NCBI RefSeq assembly: GCF_011927725.1
Contig: NZ_JAATJC010000001.1
Span: 1,805,001-1,869,000 of the forward strand
Direction: 5' to 3'
DNA from: Sphingomonas kaistensis
GTDB taxonomy: Bacteria; Pseudomonadota; Alphaproteobacteria; Sphingomonadales; Sphingomonadaceae
DNA length: 64,000 nt
Below the pieces are notes generated by a model. It worked only from the letters and a program-made list of their open reading frames with translations, was not told where the DNA came from and ran no database searches. Positions within the stretch are counted from its first letter, which is position 1, and each line of letters starts with the position of its first letter. A program made the translations under genes and the position numbers. Shown piece after piece: positions 36,069 through 43,944 of the stretch.

Positions 36069-37712
36069 ATGAAGCCTATGGGTGTTTGGCAGGAAAGCGA
36101 CTGGATCACTGCGATCGCTGTCGTTGTTCTCGCCCTCTTCCTCGCTGCCGGCGCAAAAATCGCCATCCAGAAAGAGCCGGAGTTCGCGGGTCACCCCAAG
36201 GGCCTCTACATGCTGTTCTTCGCCGAAATGTGGGAGCGCTTCTCCTACTACGGCATGCGCGCACTGCTGATCTTCTACCTGACCAAGCACTGGCTGTTCA
36301 GCGACGGCAAGGCGACCCTGATCTATGGTGCCTACACCAGCCTCGTCTACATCACCCCGGTGCTCGGCGGCTATCTCGCCGATCGCTACCTCGGCCAGCG
36401 CAAGGCGGTGCTGTTCGGCGGCCTGCTCCTCGCCGCCGGGCACAGCCTGATGGCGGTCGAAGGCGTCGGCGGTCAGTCCGATCCCACCATCAACGTCTTC
36501 TGGGCCGCGCTCGCCTTTATCATCGTCGGCTCGGGCTTCCTGAAGGCCAATATCTCGGTGATGGTGGGCCAGCTCTACAAGCTGACCGACGTTCGCCGCG
36601 ACGGCGCCTACACCGTCTTCTACATGGGCATCAACGTCGGCGCCGCCATCGGCACGATCCTCGTCGGCTATCTCGGTGAGACCATCGGGTGGGGCTACGG
36701 CTTCGGGCTTGCTGGCATCGGCATGCTGCTAGGCCTGGTCGTCTTCGTCCTCGGCAAGAAGGCCCTGAACGGCGCTGGCGAAGCGCCGCGGCCGCTCAGC
36801 AAGAACCGGGAGTTCACGATCTACGGCGTGGGCTTCCTTGCCGTCGCCGTGTGCTGGGCGCTGGTCCAGTATCAGGACGTCATCCAGGGCCTGCTGGTCG
36901 TGTCTGGCGTCGCGCTGCTCGGCTACGTCCTGTTCGAGAGCTTCAAGCTGCCCAAGGAATCGCGCGAGCGGATGTTCGCCATCCTGTTCCTGATCAGCCT
37001 CAATCCTTTGTTCTGGGGCCTTTTCGAGCAGGCGGGTGGCTCGATGAGCCTGTTCACCGACAAGTTCGTCGATCGCGGCGGGGTTCCGGCGTCGATCTTC
37101 CAGTCGATCAACCCCATCCTCATCATGATCCTCGCGCCGATCTTTGCCGGCCTGTGGGTCTTCCTCGGCAAGCGTCGCGCCGAACCGTCGGCACCCGCCA
37201 AGTTCGGTCTTGCGCTGGCGCAGATGGGCCTCGCCAACCTCGTCCTCGTGTGGGGCGCCGAGGCTTGGGGCATCGCCGTGATGACCCCGGTCATCCTCGT
37301 CTTCGCTTATTACTTCTTCGCCACCACCGCCGAGCTTTGCCTCTCGCCGGTGGGCCTCAGCGCGATGAACCGGCTGGCTCCGAAGTTCCTTGCCAGCCTG
37401 ATCATGGGCGCCTGGTTCTACATGACCGCGGTGGGCAATTTCGTCGCGGGCAAGATCGGCGAGGCGACCGGCGGCCACGATGGCGACATCACCAAGCAGG
37501 GCCTGCTCGACGTCTACCAGCTGTTCGGCTGGATCGCGATCGGCGCGGGTGTCGCGGTGCTTGCGATCTCGCCGATCGTGAAGCGCTGGATGCACCTCGA
37601 TACGCTCGGCCAGGACGACGACCTTGCCGGCCGTGCCGAGCTGGCGGAAAACCAGGGCGCCGGGATGTTCCCGCAGGACGAGACTCTTCCCAACTCGCCG
37701 CGAAAGGCCTGA
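36069..37712 (+). CDS. POT-family proton-coupled peptide transporter
   Basis: A 547-residue inner-membrane carrier from the ATG at 36069. FAEMWERFSYYGMRALLIFYL (the ExxERFxYYG proton-coupling motif), GGYLADRYLGQRKAVLFGG (MFS loop), SGFLKANISVMVGQLY and NVGAAIG are family hallmarks, and an FEQAGGSMSLF segment follows. It imports di- and tripeptides with protons. Only 5 bp separate it from a downstream amidohydrolase gene, and two overlapping genes follow, suggesting one peptide-uptake-and-degradation operon. Confidence 0.92.
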   Translation: MKPMGVWQESDWITAIAVVVLALFLAAGAKIAIQKEPEFAGHPKGLYMLFFAEMWERFSYYGMRALLIFYLTKHWLFSDGKATLIYGAYTSLVYITPVLGGYLADRYLGQRKAVLFGGLLLAAGHSLMAVEGVGGQSDPTINVFWAALAFIIVGSGFLKANISVMVGQLYKLTDVRRDGAYTVFYMGINVGAAIGTILVGYLGETIGWGYGFGLAGIGMLLGLVVFVLGKKALNGAGEAPRPLSKNREFTIYGVGFLAVAVCWALVQYQDVIQGLLVVSGVALLGYVLFESFKLPKESRERMFAILFLISLNPLFWGLFEQAGGSMSLFTDKFVDRGGVPASIFQSINPILIMILAPIFAGLWVFLGKRRAEPSAPAKFGLALAQMGLANLVLVWGAEAWGIAVMTPVILVFAYYFFATTAELCLSPVGLSAMNRLAPKFLASLIMGAWFYMTAVGNFVAGKIGEATGGHDGDITKQGLLDVYQLFGWIAIGAGVAVLAISPIVKRWMHLDTLGQDDDLAGRAELAENQGAGMFPQDETLPNSPRKA

Positions 37713-37717
37713 AGCAG

Positions 37718-39109
37718 ATGAACAGGGGGCTGATCGGAGCGTCGCTGGCGGCGCTGGCTGTGGCCGGCTGCGCCACCACCGGTGCGGCGGACAAGGACGA
37801 TGGGGAAAGGGTCCGGGTCGCCTCCGATCCCTTCCCCTCGACCTACCAGCGTTATCCGGGCGCTCCGGTCGTGGTCACCGGGGTCACCATCCTCGATGGT
37901 GAAGGCGGGCGGATCGACAACGGGCAGGTGTACCTGGCCGATGGCAAGATCCAGGCGGTCGGCCAGACCGTCGCCGCCCCCGCCGGTGCGCAGGTGATCG
38001 ACGGGGCCGGCAAGTACGTCACCCCCGGCATCATCGACGTCCACAGCCACCTTGGCGACTATCCCTCGCCGGGCGTGGAAGCGCATGAGGACGGCAACGA
38101 GGCGACCGGCCCGGCGCGGCCCGAAGTGTGGGCCGAACATAGCGTCTGGCCGCAGGACCCGGGCTTCAGCCGGGCGCTTGCCAATGGCGGCGTCACCGCG
38201 CTGCAGATCCTGCCCGGATCGGCCAACCTGTTCGGCGGGCGGTCGGTCACGCTCAAGAACGTGCCGGCGCGGACCATGCAGGGAATGAAGTTTCCCGGTG
38301 CGCCCTATGGCCTCAAGATGGCCTGCGGCGAAAATCCCAAGCGCGTCTATGGCGACAAGGGCGGACCGGCGACGCGGATGGGCAATATCGCCGTCACCCG
38401 CCAGACCTGGATCAACGCCAAGGCCTACAAGCGCAAGTGGGACAAGTATGAGGCCGAGGGCGGCGACGTCCCCGAGCAGGATCTGGCGATGGACACGCTG
38501 AAGGGCGTGCTCGAGGGCAAGATCCTCGTCCACAATCACTGCTACCGCGCCGACGAAATGGCGAACATGATCGACCTCTCCAAGGAGGCCGGATACAAGA
38601 TCGGCACCTTCCATCACGCGGTGGAAAGCTACAAGATCGCCGACATCCTCGCGCGCGAGGGCATCTGCTCGGCGATGTGGGCCGACTGGTACGGCTTCAA
38701 GATGGAAGCCTATGACGCGATCCGCGAGAATATCGCCTTCGTCGATCGCGCCGGAGCCTGCGCCATCGTCCATTCGGACGACGCCAACGGCATCCAGCGC
38801 CTCAACCAGGAAGCTGCCAAGGCGATGGCGGCCGGGCGCCGCGCGGGCCTTCCGATCACCGAGGAATATGCCTGGAAGTGGCTGTCGATGAACCCGGCCA
38901 AGGCGATGGGCATCTTCGACCAGACCGGCAGCCTCAAGCCTGGCAAGAATGCCGACGTGGTGCTGTGGAACGGCAACCCGTTCAGCACCTACACCCGGCC
39001 CGAACGGGTGTGGGTCGACGGCGCGCTGATGTACGATGCCAACAATCCGCGGATGCGGCCGGTCAGCGATTTCGAGCTTGGCCAGCCGGGCGAAGGAGAT
39101 GTGAAGTGA
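37718..39109 (+). CDS. Amidohydrolase lipoprotein with intact HxH metal site
   Basis: A 463-residue protein starting at the ATG at 37718, with a signal ending in the lipobox AVAGC. The composite amidohydrolase fold includes VTPGIIDVHSHLG (H109, H111), HNHCYRADEM, GTFHHAVESYKIADIL, HSDDANG (likely metal-binding Asp) and a closing GSLKPGKNADVVLWNGNPF. The closest families are imidazolonepropionase-like and Xaa-Pro-dipeptidase-like exported amidohydrolases. Being lipid-anchored outside the cytosol, it may trim peptides or cyclic amides before uptake by the POT carrier just upstream. Substrate unknown. Confidence 0.87.
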   Translation: MNRGLIGASLAALAVAGCATTGAADKDDGERVRVASDPFPSTYQRYPGAPVVVTGVTILDGEGGRIDNGQVYLADGKIQAVGQTVAAPAGAQVIDGAGKYVTPGIIDVHSHLGDYPSPGVEAHEDGNEATGPARPEVWAEHSVWPQDPGFSRALANGGVTALQILPGSANLFGGRSVTLKNVPARTMQGMKFPGAPYGLKMACGENPKRVYGDKGGPATRMGNIAVTRQTWINAKAYKRKWDKYEAEGGDVPEQDLAMDTLKGVLEGKILVHNHCYRADEMANMIDLSKEAGYKIGTFHHAVESYKIADILAREGICSAMWADWYGFKMEAYDAIRENIAFVDRAGACAIVHSDDANGIQRLNQEAAKAMAAGRRAGLPITEEYAWKWLSMNPAKAMGIFDQTGSLKPGKNADVVLWNGNPFSTYTRPERVWVDGALMYDANNPRMRPVSDFELGQPGEGDVK

Positions 39110-40500
39110 TCCGCCGTTCGCTTCAGCTGCTCGCTGCCGCCGCCGCCGTCGTGGCGTTCGCCGCGCCGGCCGCGGCCCAGACCATCGCCATCACTGGCGG
39201 TACCGTCGCGCTGGGTGACGGCTCGGCCCCGATCCCAGGCGGCACCGTCGTGATCCGCGACGGACGTGTCGTCGCGGCCGGGCAGGGCGTTGCGGTGCCC
39301 GCCGGTGCGCAGGTCGTGAACGCGGCAGGCAAGTGGGTGACTCCGGGCATCATCGCCGGCTTCTCCCGCCTTGGCCTCGCCGACGTCGACGCAGTGGCCG
39401 GCGCCAACGACCAGAGCTCGGACGGACCGTTCAGCGCCGCGCTCGATATCGCTCCGGCGATCAACCCCAATGCCGCCCCGATCGCGATCAATCGCGCCGA
39501 GGGCGTGACCCGCGCGATCGTCGCGCCCAGCACCGGCAAGAGCATCTTCGCCGGCCAGGGCGCGCTGATCGATACCGGTGCCGACGGCCAGCCCGTCACC
39601 CGCGGCCGCTTGTTCCAATATGTCGAGCTTGGCGAGCAGGGCGCCGAAACCTCGGGCGGAAGCCGGGCATCGGCCCACGCCCTCCTGCGCAACGCCTTGC
39701 GCGAAGCGCGGCAGGTCGGCGCTGGAACTGCCGCCGGGCGCAGTGAGGCGGGCCTCGGCCAGGAGGATCCGCGCGAAGATCCGGTCGTCGCCAATCCCAA
39801 CGAGAACCGTACCTACGAAGCCCGCCGCAACCAGGACGTGCTCCTGACCCGGTTCGACGCGGTGGCGCTGGTGCCGGTGGTGCAGGGGCGGCAATTGCTG
39901 CTGGTCCATGCCGAGCGCGCCTCCGACCTGCGTCAGGTGATCGCGCTCAAGCGTGAATTCCCTCGGATGCGGCTGGCGATCGTCGGCGCGGACGAGGGCT
40001 GGACGGTCGCCAGCGAGCTTGCGGCGTCGGGCATTCCGGTGGTCGCGTCGGCGCTGACCTCGCTTCCCAACAGCTTCGAGAGCCTGGGGTCGACCCACAG
40101 CAACATTGGCCGGATGCGGGCGGCGGGCGTCAAGGTGTCGATCGGCACGATCAACGACGACGAGCAGCGGATGTCGTTCCGCGCGCGCTGGTATGCCGGC
40201 AATCTCGTCGGCCTGTCCCGCCTGCCGGGTGCGGCTGGATTGTCGTGGGGGGAGGCGCTGGCCGCCATCACCTCCGCCCCGGCCGAAGCGATGGGTATCG
40301 GCGGCGACGTCGGCAGCCTCCGGCCCGGCCGGCGCGGCGATCTGGTGATCTGGTCGGGTGATCCGCTCGACCATCTGAGCGCTGCCGAAGCGGTCTATAT
40401 CGACGGCGTCCAGCAGCCGCTGGAAACCCGCCAGACCAAGCTGCGCGATCGCTATCGCACGCTGGATCGCGGCGTCCTGCCGGAAGCATACCGGCGGTGA
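39106..40500 (+). CDS. Exported amidohydrolase paralog lacking the HxH motif
   Basis: A 464-residue protein with a GTG start overlapping the previous stop (GTGA) and an AAGGAG 6-10 nt upstream. A signal peptide ends at PAAAQ. The amidohydrolase fold is preserved (VTPGII, SAPAEAMG, GSLRPGRRGDLVIWSGDPL), but the first metal motif reads AGFSRLG, so F86 and R88 occupy the two histidine positions, and the HNH-type motif is replaced by LLLVHAERA. It is probably inactive or uses another mechanism, and may pair with the intact enzyme encoded just before it. No frameshift or stop is present, so it is not a decaying gene. Confidence 0.85.
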   Translation: MIRRSLQLLAAAAAVVAFAAPAAAQTIAITGGTVALGDGSAPIPGGTVVIRDGRVVAAGQGVAVPAGAQVVNAAGKWVTPGIIAGFSRLGLADVDAVAGANDQSSDGPFSAALDIAPAINPNAAPIAINRAEGVTRAIVAPSTGKSIFAGQGALIDTGADGQPVTRGRLFQYVELGEQGAETSGGSRASAHALLRNALREARQVGAGTAAGRSEAGLGQEDPREDPVVANPNENRTYEARRNQDVLLTRFDAVALVPVVQGRQLLLVHAERASDLRQVIALKREFPRMRLAIVGADEGWTVASELAASGIPVVASALTSLPNSFESLGSTHSNIGRMRAAGVKVSIGTINDDEQRMSFRARWYAGNLVGLSRLPGAAGLSWGEALAAITSAPAEAMGIGGDVGSLRPGRRGDLVIWSGDPLDHLSAAEAVYIDGVQQPLETRQTKLRDRYRTLDRGVLPEAYRR

Positions 40501-41162
40501 GTGCAGTCGCCCTGACCGCCGCCTTCGGCACGGCATTCATCGCGACCCACCTCCTGTTATCGCACCCCCTCCGCCAGCCCTTGGCCAGGCGGCTGGGCGG
40601 CAAGGCGTTCCAGGCGCTTTACTCGCTGATCGCGCTGGCGACCTTTGGCGGGATGATCTGGGCCCGGAAGGGCGCCGGGCTGGAAGACTGGCTGTGGCAG
40701 CCTCCGACGTTCGCCTGGCCGCTGGCGGCAGTGCTGACCTGGGCGGCCGGCATCCTCCTGGCAGGCTCGTTCGTCCGCAATCCGGCGATGGTCACCTTCG
40801 GCCCGGGCAGCGAAGTGAAGATCGGCGAGCCGGCCGGGGTCATGCGCATCACGCGCCACCCGATGATGTGGAGCTTCGCCCTGTGGGCGCTGAGCCACAT
40901 GCTGGTCCAGCCCGAGCCCTCGGCCCTGGTCGTCGCGGTCACCGTCCTGGTGATGGCGCTGGCCGGAGCGGCCGGGCAGGACGTCAAGAAGCGCAAGCAT
41001 CTGGGCCAGGCGTGGGCCGAGTGGGTGGCGAAGACCAGCTACCTGCCCTTCGGCAAGGGGCTGGCGCTGCCGGGATGGCCCGCTTTCCTCGGCGGAACAG
41101 CGATCTTCCTCCTTGCGACCTGGCTTCATCCTTTGCCGGTTGGGGTATGGGCGTTGCGCTGA
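40497..41162 (+). CDS. NnrU-family integral membrane protein
   Basis: A 221-residue protein with about six hydrophobic helices, from a GTG at 40497 that overlaps the preceding stop by four bases. LSHPLRQPLARRLG, YSLIALATFGGMIWA, FGPG and RITRHPMMWSFALWALSHML are NnrU hallmarks. The family shares the fold of isoprenylcysteine methyltransferase-like membrane enzymes (the RHP motif) and of MAPEG-like proteins, and was named from nitrate-respiration loci, but there are no denitrification genes here. The role is unknown. It ends the POT-amidohydrolase run. Confidence 0.88.
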   Translation: MSAVALTAAFGTAFIATHLLLSHPLRQPLARRLGGKAFQALYSLIALATFGGMIWARKGAGLEDWLWQPPTFAWPLAAVLTWAAGILLAGSFVRNPAMVTFGPGSEVKIGEPAGVMRITRHPMMWSFALWALSHMLVQPEPSALVVAVTVLVMALAGAAGQDVKKRKHLGQAWAEWVAKTSYLPFGKGLALPGWPAFLGGTAIFLLATWLHPLPVGVWALR

Positions 41163-41182
41163 CCCCGCGCTAAGGGCCGGTC

Positions 41183-42523
41183 ATGGCACGCAAGTTCTTC
41201 GGTACCGACGGGATCAGGGGTCTCACCAACCAGGCGCCGATGACGGCGGACATCGCCCTCAAGGTGGGGCAGGCGGCGGGGGCGCATTTCCTTCGCGGGG
41301 ATCACCGTCACCGGGTCGTGATCGGCAAGGATACGCGCCTGTCCGGCTACATGATGGAAAGCGCACTGGTGGCGGGGTTCACCAGCGTCGGCATGGATGT
41401 AGTGCTGCTGGGGCCGATGCCGACACCGGCGGTAGCGATGCTGACCCGATCGATGCGCGCGGACCTGGGCGTGATGATCTCGGCCAGCCACAATCCCTTT
41501 CACGACAATGGCATCAAGCTGTTCGGGCCCGATGGCTTCAAGCTCAGCGATGAGGACGAACTGGCGATCGAGGCCTTGCTTGAGCAGGACGCGGACCTGG
41601 TCGAGGCCAACCGCATCGGCCGGGCCAAGCGGATCGAGGACGCGCGCGGTCGCTACGTGCATTTCGCCAAGTCGACGTTTCCTGACCGGCTGCGCCTGGA
41701 TGGACTGAAGATCGTCATCGATTGCGCCAATGGCGCCGCCTATCACGTCGCGCCGGACGCCTTGTGGGAGCTCGGTGCCGAGGTCATCTCGCTCGGGGTT
41801 CAGCCCAACGGGACCAACATCAACGACCAGTGCGGCTCGACCTATCCCCAACTGCTGCAGGAAACGGTGGTTGCGAGCGGGGCGGACATCGGTCTGGCGC
41901 TCGATGGCGATGCCGACCGGCTGATCGTTGTGGACGATCGGGGCAAGGTCATCGACGGCGACCAACTGATGGCGCTGATCGCGCTCGACCAGAAGCGGCA
42001 GGGGCTGCTGCGCGGCGACGGCGTGGTGGCGACGGTGATGAGCAACCTTGGCCTGGAGCGCCACCTGGCGACCGAGGGACTGGCGCTGCACCGGACCAAG
42101 GTCGGCGATCGCTACGTCCTGGAGGACATGCGAAAGCGCGGTTGCAACGTCGGGGGCGAGCAGTCAGGACACATCATCCTGACCGATCATGCGACGACCG
42201 GTGACGGGCTGGTCGCGGGGTTGCAGATCCTGGCCGCGATGGTCGGGCAGGAAAAGCGGGCCAGCGACCTCCTCGCCCAGTTCGAGCCGGTGCCGCAGCT
42301 TCTTCGCAACGTCCGCTTCAAGGCCGGCGCGCCGCTGGAGGCCGACGCCGTGAAAGTCGTCATCGCCGACGCAGAGCGGCAGCTGGACGGGCGTGGGCGG
42401 CTGGTCATTCGCAAGTCGGGGACCGAGCCGCTGATCCGGGTCATGGCCGAAGGCGACGACGCGGCCGAAGTCGAGACCGTGGTTGCGCGGATCTGCGCCG
42501 CGGTGGAAGAGGCAGCAGCCTGA
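41183..42523 (+). CDS. glmM: Phosphoglucosamine mutase
   Basis: A 446-residue enzyme converting glucosamine-6-phosphate to glucosamine-1-phosphate for UDP-GlcNAc, hence for peptidoglycan and [12 protein letters not shown] at the N-terminus, [15 protein letters not shown] with the phosphoserine at about S102, DGDADR for Mg2+, and GEQSGHI with the substrate-binding segment, and [12 protein letters not shown] near the end are all present. Start is the ATG at 41183. Its TGA overlaps the ATG of the DUF1272 gene. Confidence 0.95.
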   Translation: MARKFFGTDGIRGLTNQAPMTADIALKVGQAAGAHFLRGDHRHRVVIGKDTRLSGYMMESALVAGFTSVGMDVVLLGPMPTPAVAMLTRSMRADLGVMISASHNPFHDNGIKLFGPDGFKLSDEDELAIEALLEQDADLVEANRIGRAKRIEDARGRYVHFAKSTFPDRLRLDGLKIVIDCANGAAYHVAPDALWELGAEVISLGVQPNGTNINDQCGSTYPQLLQETVVASGADIGLALDGDADRLIVVDDRGKVIDGDQLMALIALDQKRQGLLRGDGVVATVMSNLGLERHLATEGLALHRTKVGDRYVLEDMRKRGCNVGGEQSGHIILTDHATTGDGLVAGLQILAAMVGQEKRASDLLAQFEPVPQLLRNVRFKAGAPLEADAVKVVIADAERQLDGRGRLVIRKSGTEPLIRVMAEGDDAAEVETVVARICAAVEEAAA

Positions 42524-42723
42524 TGCTGGCGATGAAGGAGGCGTGCGAACGCTGCGGCGAGTCGCTCCCGGCGCACCTGCCCGGAGCGTTCATCTGCAGC
42601 TTCGAATGCACTTTCTGTGCGCCCTGCGCCGAGGAGATGGACGAACAGTGCCCCAACTGCCGGGGTGAACTGCTGGACCGTCCGACGCGTTCAAAGGCTG
42701 CCGCTGCCAAGGCAAAATCTTAA
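42523..42723 (+). CDS. DUF1272 small zinc-ribbon-like protein
   Basis: A 66-residue protein whose ATG overlaps the glmM stop (TGATG). CERCGESLP, ICSFECTFCAPCAEEM and CPNCRGELLDRP give seven or more cysteines in CxxC-type pairs, matching the DUF1272 family. It probably binds one or two zinc ions. The basic Lys/Ala-rich tail (about 55-66) is a plausible nucleic-acid or protein contact. Translational coupling to glmM suggests shared regulation; function is unknown. Confidence 0.85.
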   Translation: MLAMKEACERCGESLPAHLPGAFICSFECTFCAPCAEEMDEQCPNCRGELLDRPTRSKAAAAKAKS

Positions 42724-42747
42724 CACCGGCGGCCGCAGGGCAGGAAC

Positions 42748-43929
42748 ATGACAGGCAAGGCGATCCCACGAATCCTGATCATCGCCGGTTCGGACAGCGG
42801 CGGCGGTGCGGGGATCCAGGCCGATATCAAGACCGTCACCATGCTTGGCGGCCACGCGATGACCGCCATCACCGCGGTCACCGCGCAGAACAGCCTCGGA
42901 GTCGACGCCGTCCACCTCGTCCCGGCTGAAATCGTCCTAGCGCAGATCGACGCGGTAGTGGGCGACTTCGGCGTGGATGCGATCAAGATCGGGATGATCG
43001 GGTCCGCCTTCACCGCGCGGATGGTCGCCGAACGGCTGGCGGCGATGGAGCCGCGCGTGCCCCTGGTGTTCGACCCGGTGATGGTCTCGACCAGCGGCGC
43101 GGCACTTGCCGACGATGCGACCATCGCGGCGTTCGGCCAGCTGATGGACCTGGCGACCGTCACCACGCCCAACCTGCCCGAACTCACCCGCCTGACCGGC
43201 AAGGACGATCCGGTCGACGGTGCGCTCGGGCTGGTGTCGAAGCACCGGTGCGCGGTGCTGGTGAAGGGCGGTCACGACGAGGGCGAAGCGGTCGCCGATG
43301 CGCTGATCGAGGAGGACAATCTCACCAGCTGGCAAGGCGCCCGGATCGATACCGCGCATAGCCACGGCACCGGCTGCACGCTGGCCAGTGCGATCGCCGT
43401 CGGGCTGGGCGAGGGGCGGCGGCTGGCCGAGGCCGTGGCGCAGGCCCGCAACTTCGTGCGCATCGCCCTGCTCGAGGCTCCGGGTCTGGGAGAGGGGCAT
43501 GGCCCGATGGGGCAGGGGCAGGTCCGGCTCGACGTCGGCGGCAGCCCGCGGCTCAACCAGGTGACGGTGACCGGCAAGGATTACGCCAAGCAGGTGGCCT
43601 TCTACACCAAGCTCGGCCTGCGCCAGATCGTCGACAGCCCGGAGAATGGCTACGCCCGGTTCGAGGCGTGGGGCGGAACCACCTTCTCCGTCCAGATCGA
43701 CCCCGAGGAAGAGGTTTCGCCGACCACCGCGGTCTATTTCGAATGCGACGACCTCGACAGCCGGGTCGAGGCGCTGGCCCGCGGCGGGCTGGTGTTCGAG
43801 CATGGCCCGCGCGACCAGCCGTGGCTGTGGCGCGAGGCGCGGCTGCGCGATCCGGCGGGCAACATCGTGTTCCTCTACCGCGCCGGTGAATCCCGTCGCT
43901 TTCCACCGTGGCGAATGGCCGAGGGGTAA
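42748..43929 (+). CDS. thiD: ThiD kinase fused to a VOC (glyoxalase-fold) domain
   Basis: A single uninterrupted 393-residue reading frame. Residues 1 to about 255 are hydroxymethylpyrimidine/phosphomethylpyrimidine kinase: AGSDSGGGAGIQAD (14-26), DPVMVSTSG, PNLPELTRLTG and the anion hole GTGCTLASAIA (207-217, C210), ending with the usual GHGP. After a linker, residues about 267-393 are a VOC domain (RLNQVTVTGKDYAKQVAFYTKLGL, FECDDLDSRVEALA, LWREARLRDPAGNIVFLYRAG, RFPPWR). ThiD phosphorylates HMP twice for thiamin synthesis. VOC proteins of this type are normally separate. No stop or obvious restart separates the parts, so a real fusion is likely unless a sequencing error removed a stop. Confidence 0.88.
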   Translation: MTGKAIPRILIIAGSDSGGGAGIQADIKTVTMLGGHAMTAITAVTAQNSLGVDAVHLVPAEIVLAQIDAVVGDFGVDAIKIGMIGSAFTARMVAERLAAMEPRVPLVFDPVMVSTSGAALADDATIAAFGQLMDLATVTTPNLPELTRLTGKDDPVDGALGLVSKHRCAVLVKGGHDEGEAVADALIEEDNLTSWQGARIDTAHSHGTGCTLASAIAVGLGEGRRLAEAVAQARNFVRIALLEAPGLGEGHGPMGQGQVRLDVGGSPRLNQVTVTGKDYAKQVAFYTKLGLRQIVDSPENGYARFEAWGGTTFSVQIDPEEEVSPTTAVYFECDDLDSRVEALARGGLVFEHGPRDQPWLWREARLRDPAGNIVFLYRAGESRRFPPWRMAEG

Positions 43930-43944
43930 GCTAACACCGGGCCC

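Noticed and set aside
38878..39105. Longer start for the second amidohydrolase extending into the first
   Set aside because: The extension reads the first amidohydrolase in a wrong frame, whereas a signal peptide begins exactly at the GTG at 39106.
39106..40500. Second amidohydrolase as a pseudogene
   Set aside because: The frame is full length with signal peptide and no stop or shift, so loss of HxH looks like functional divergence.
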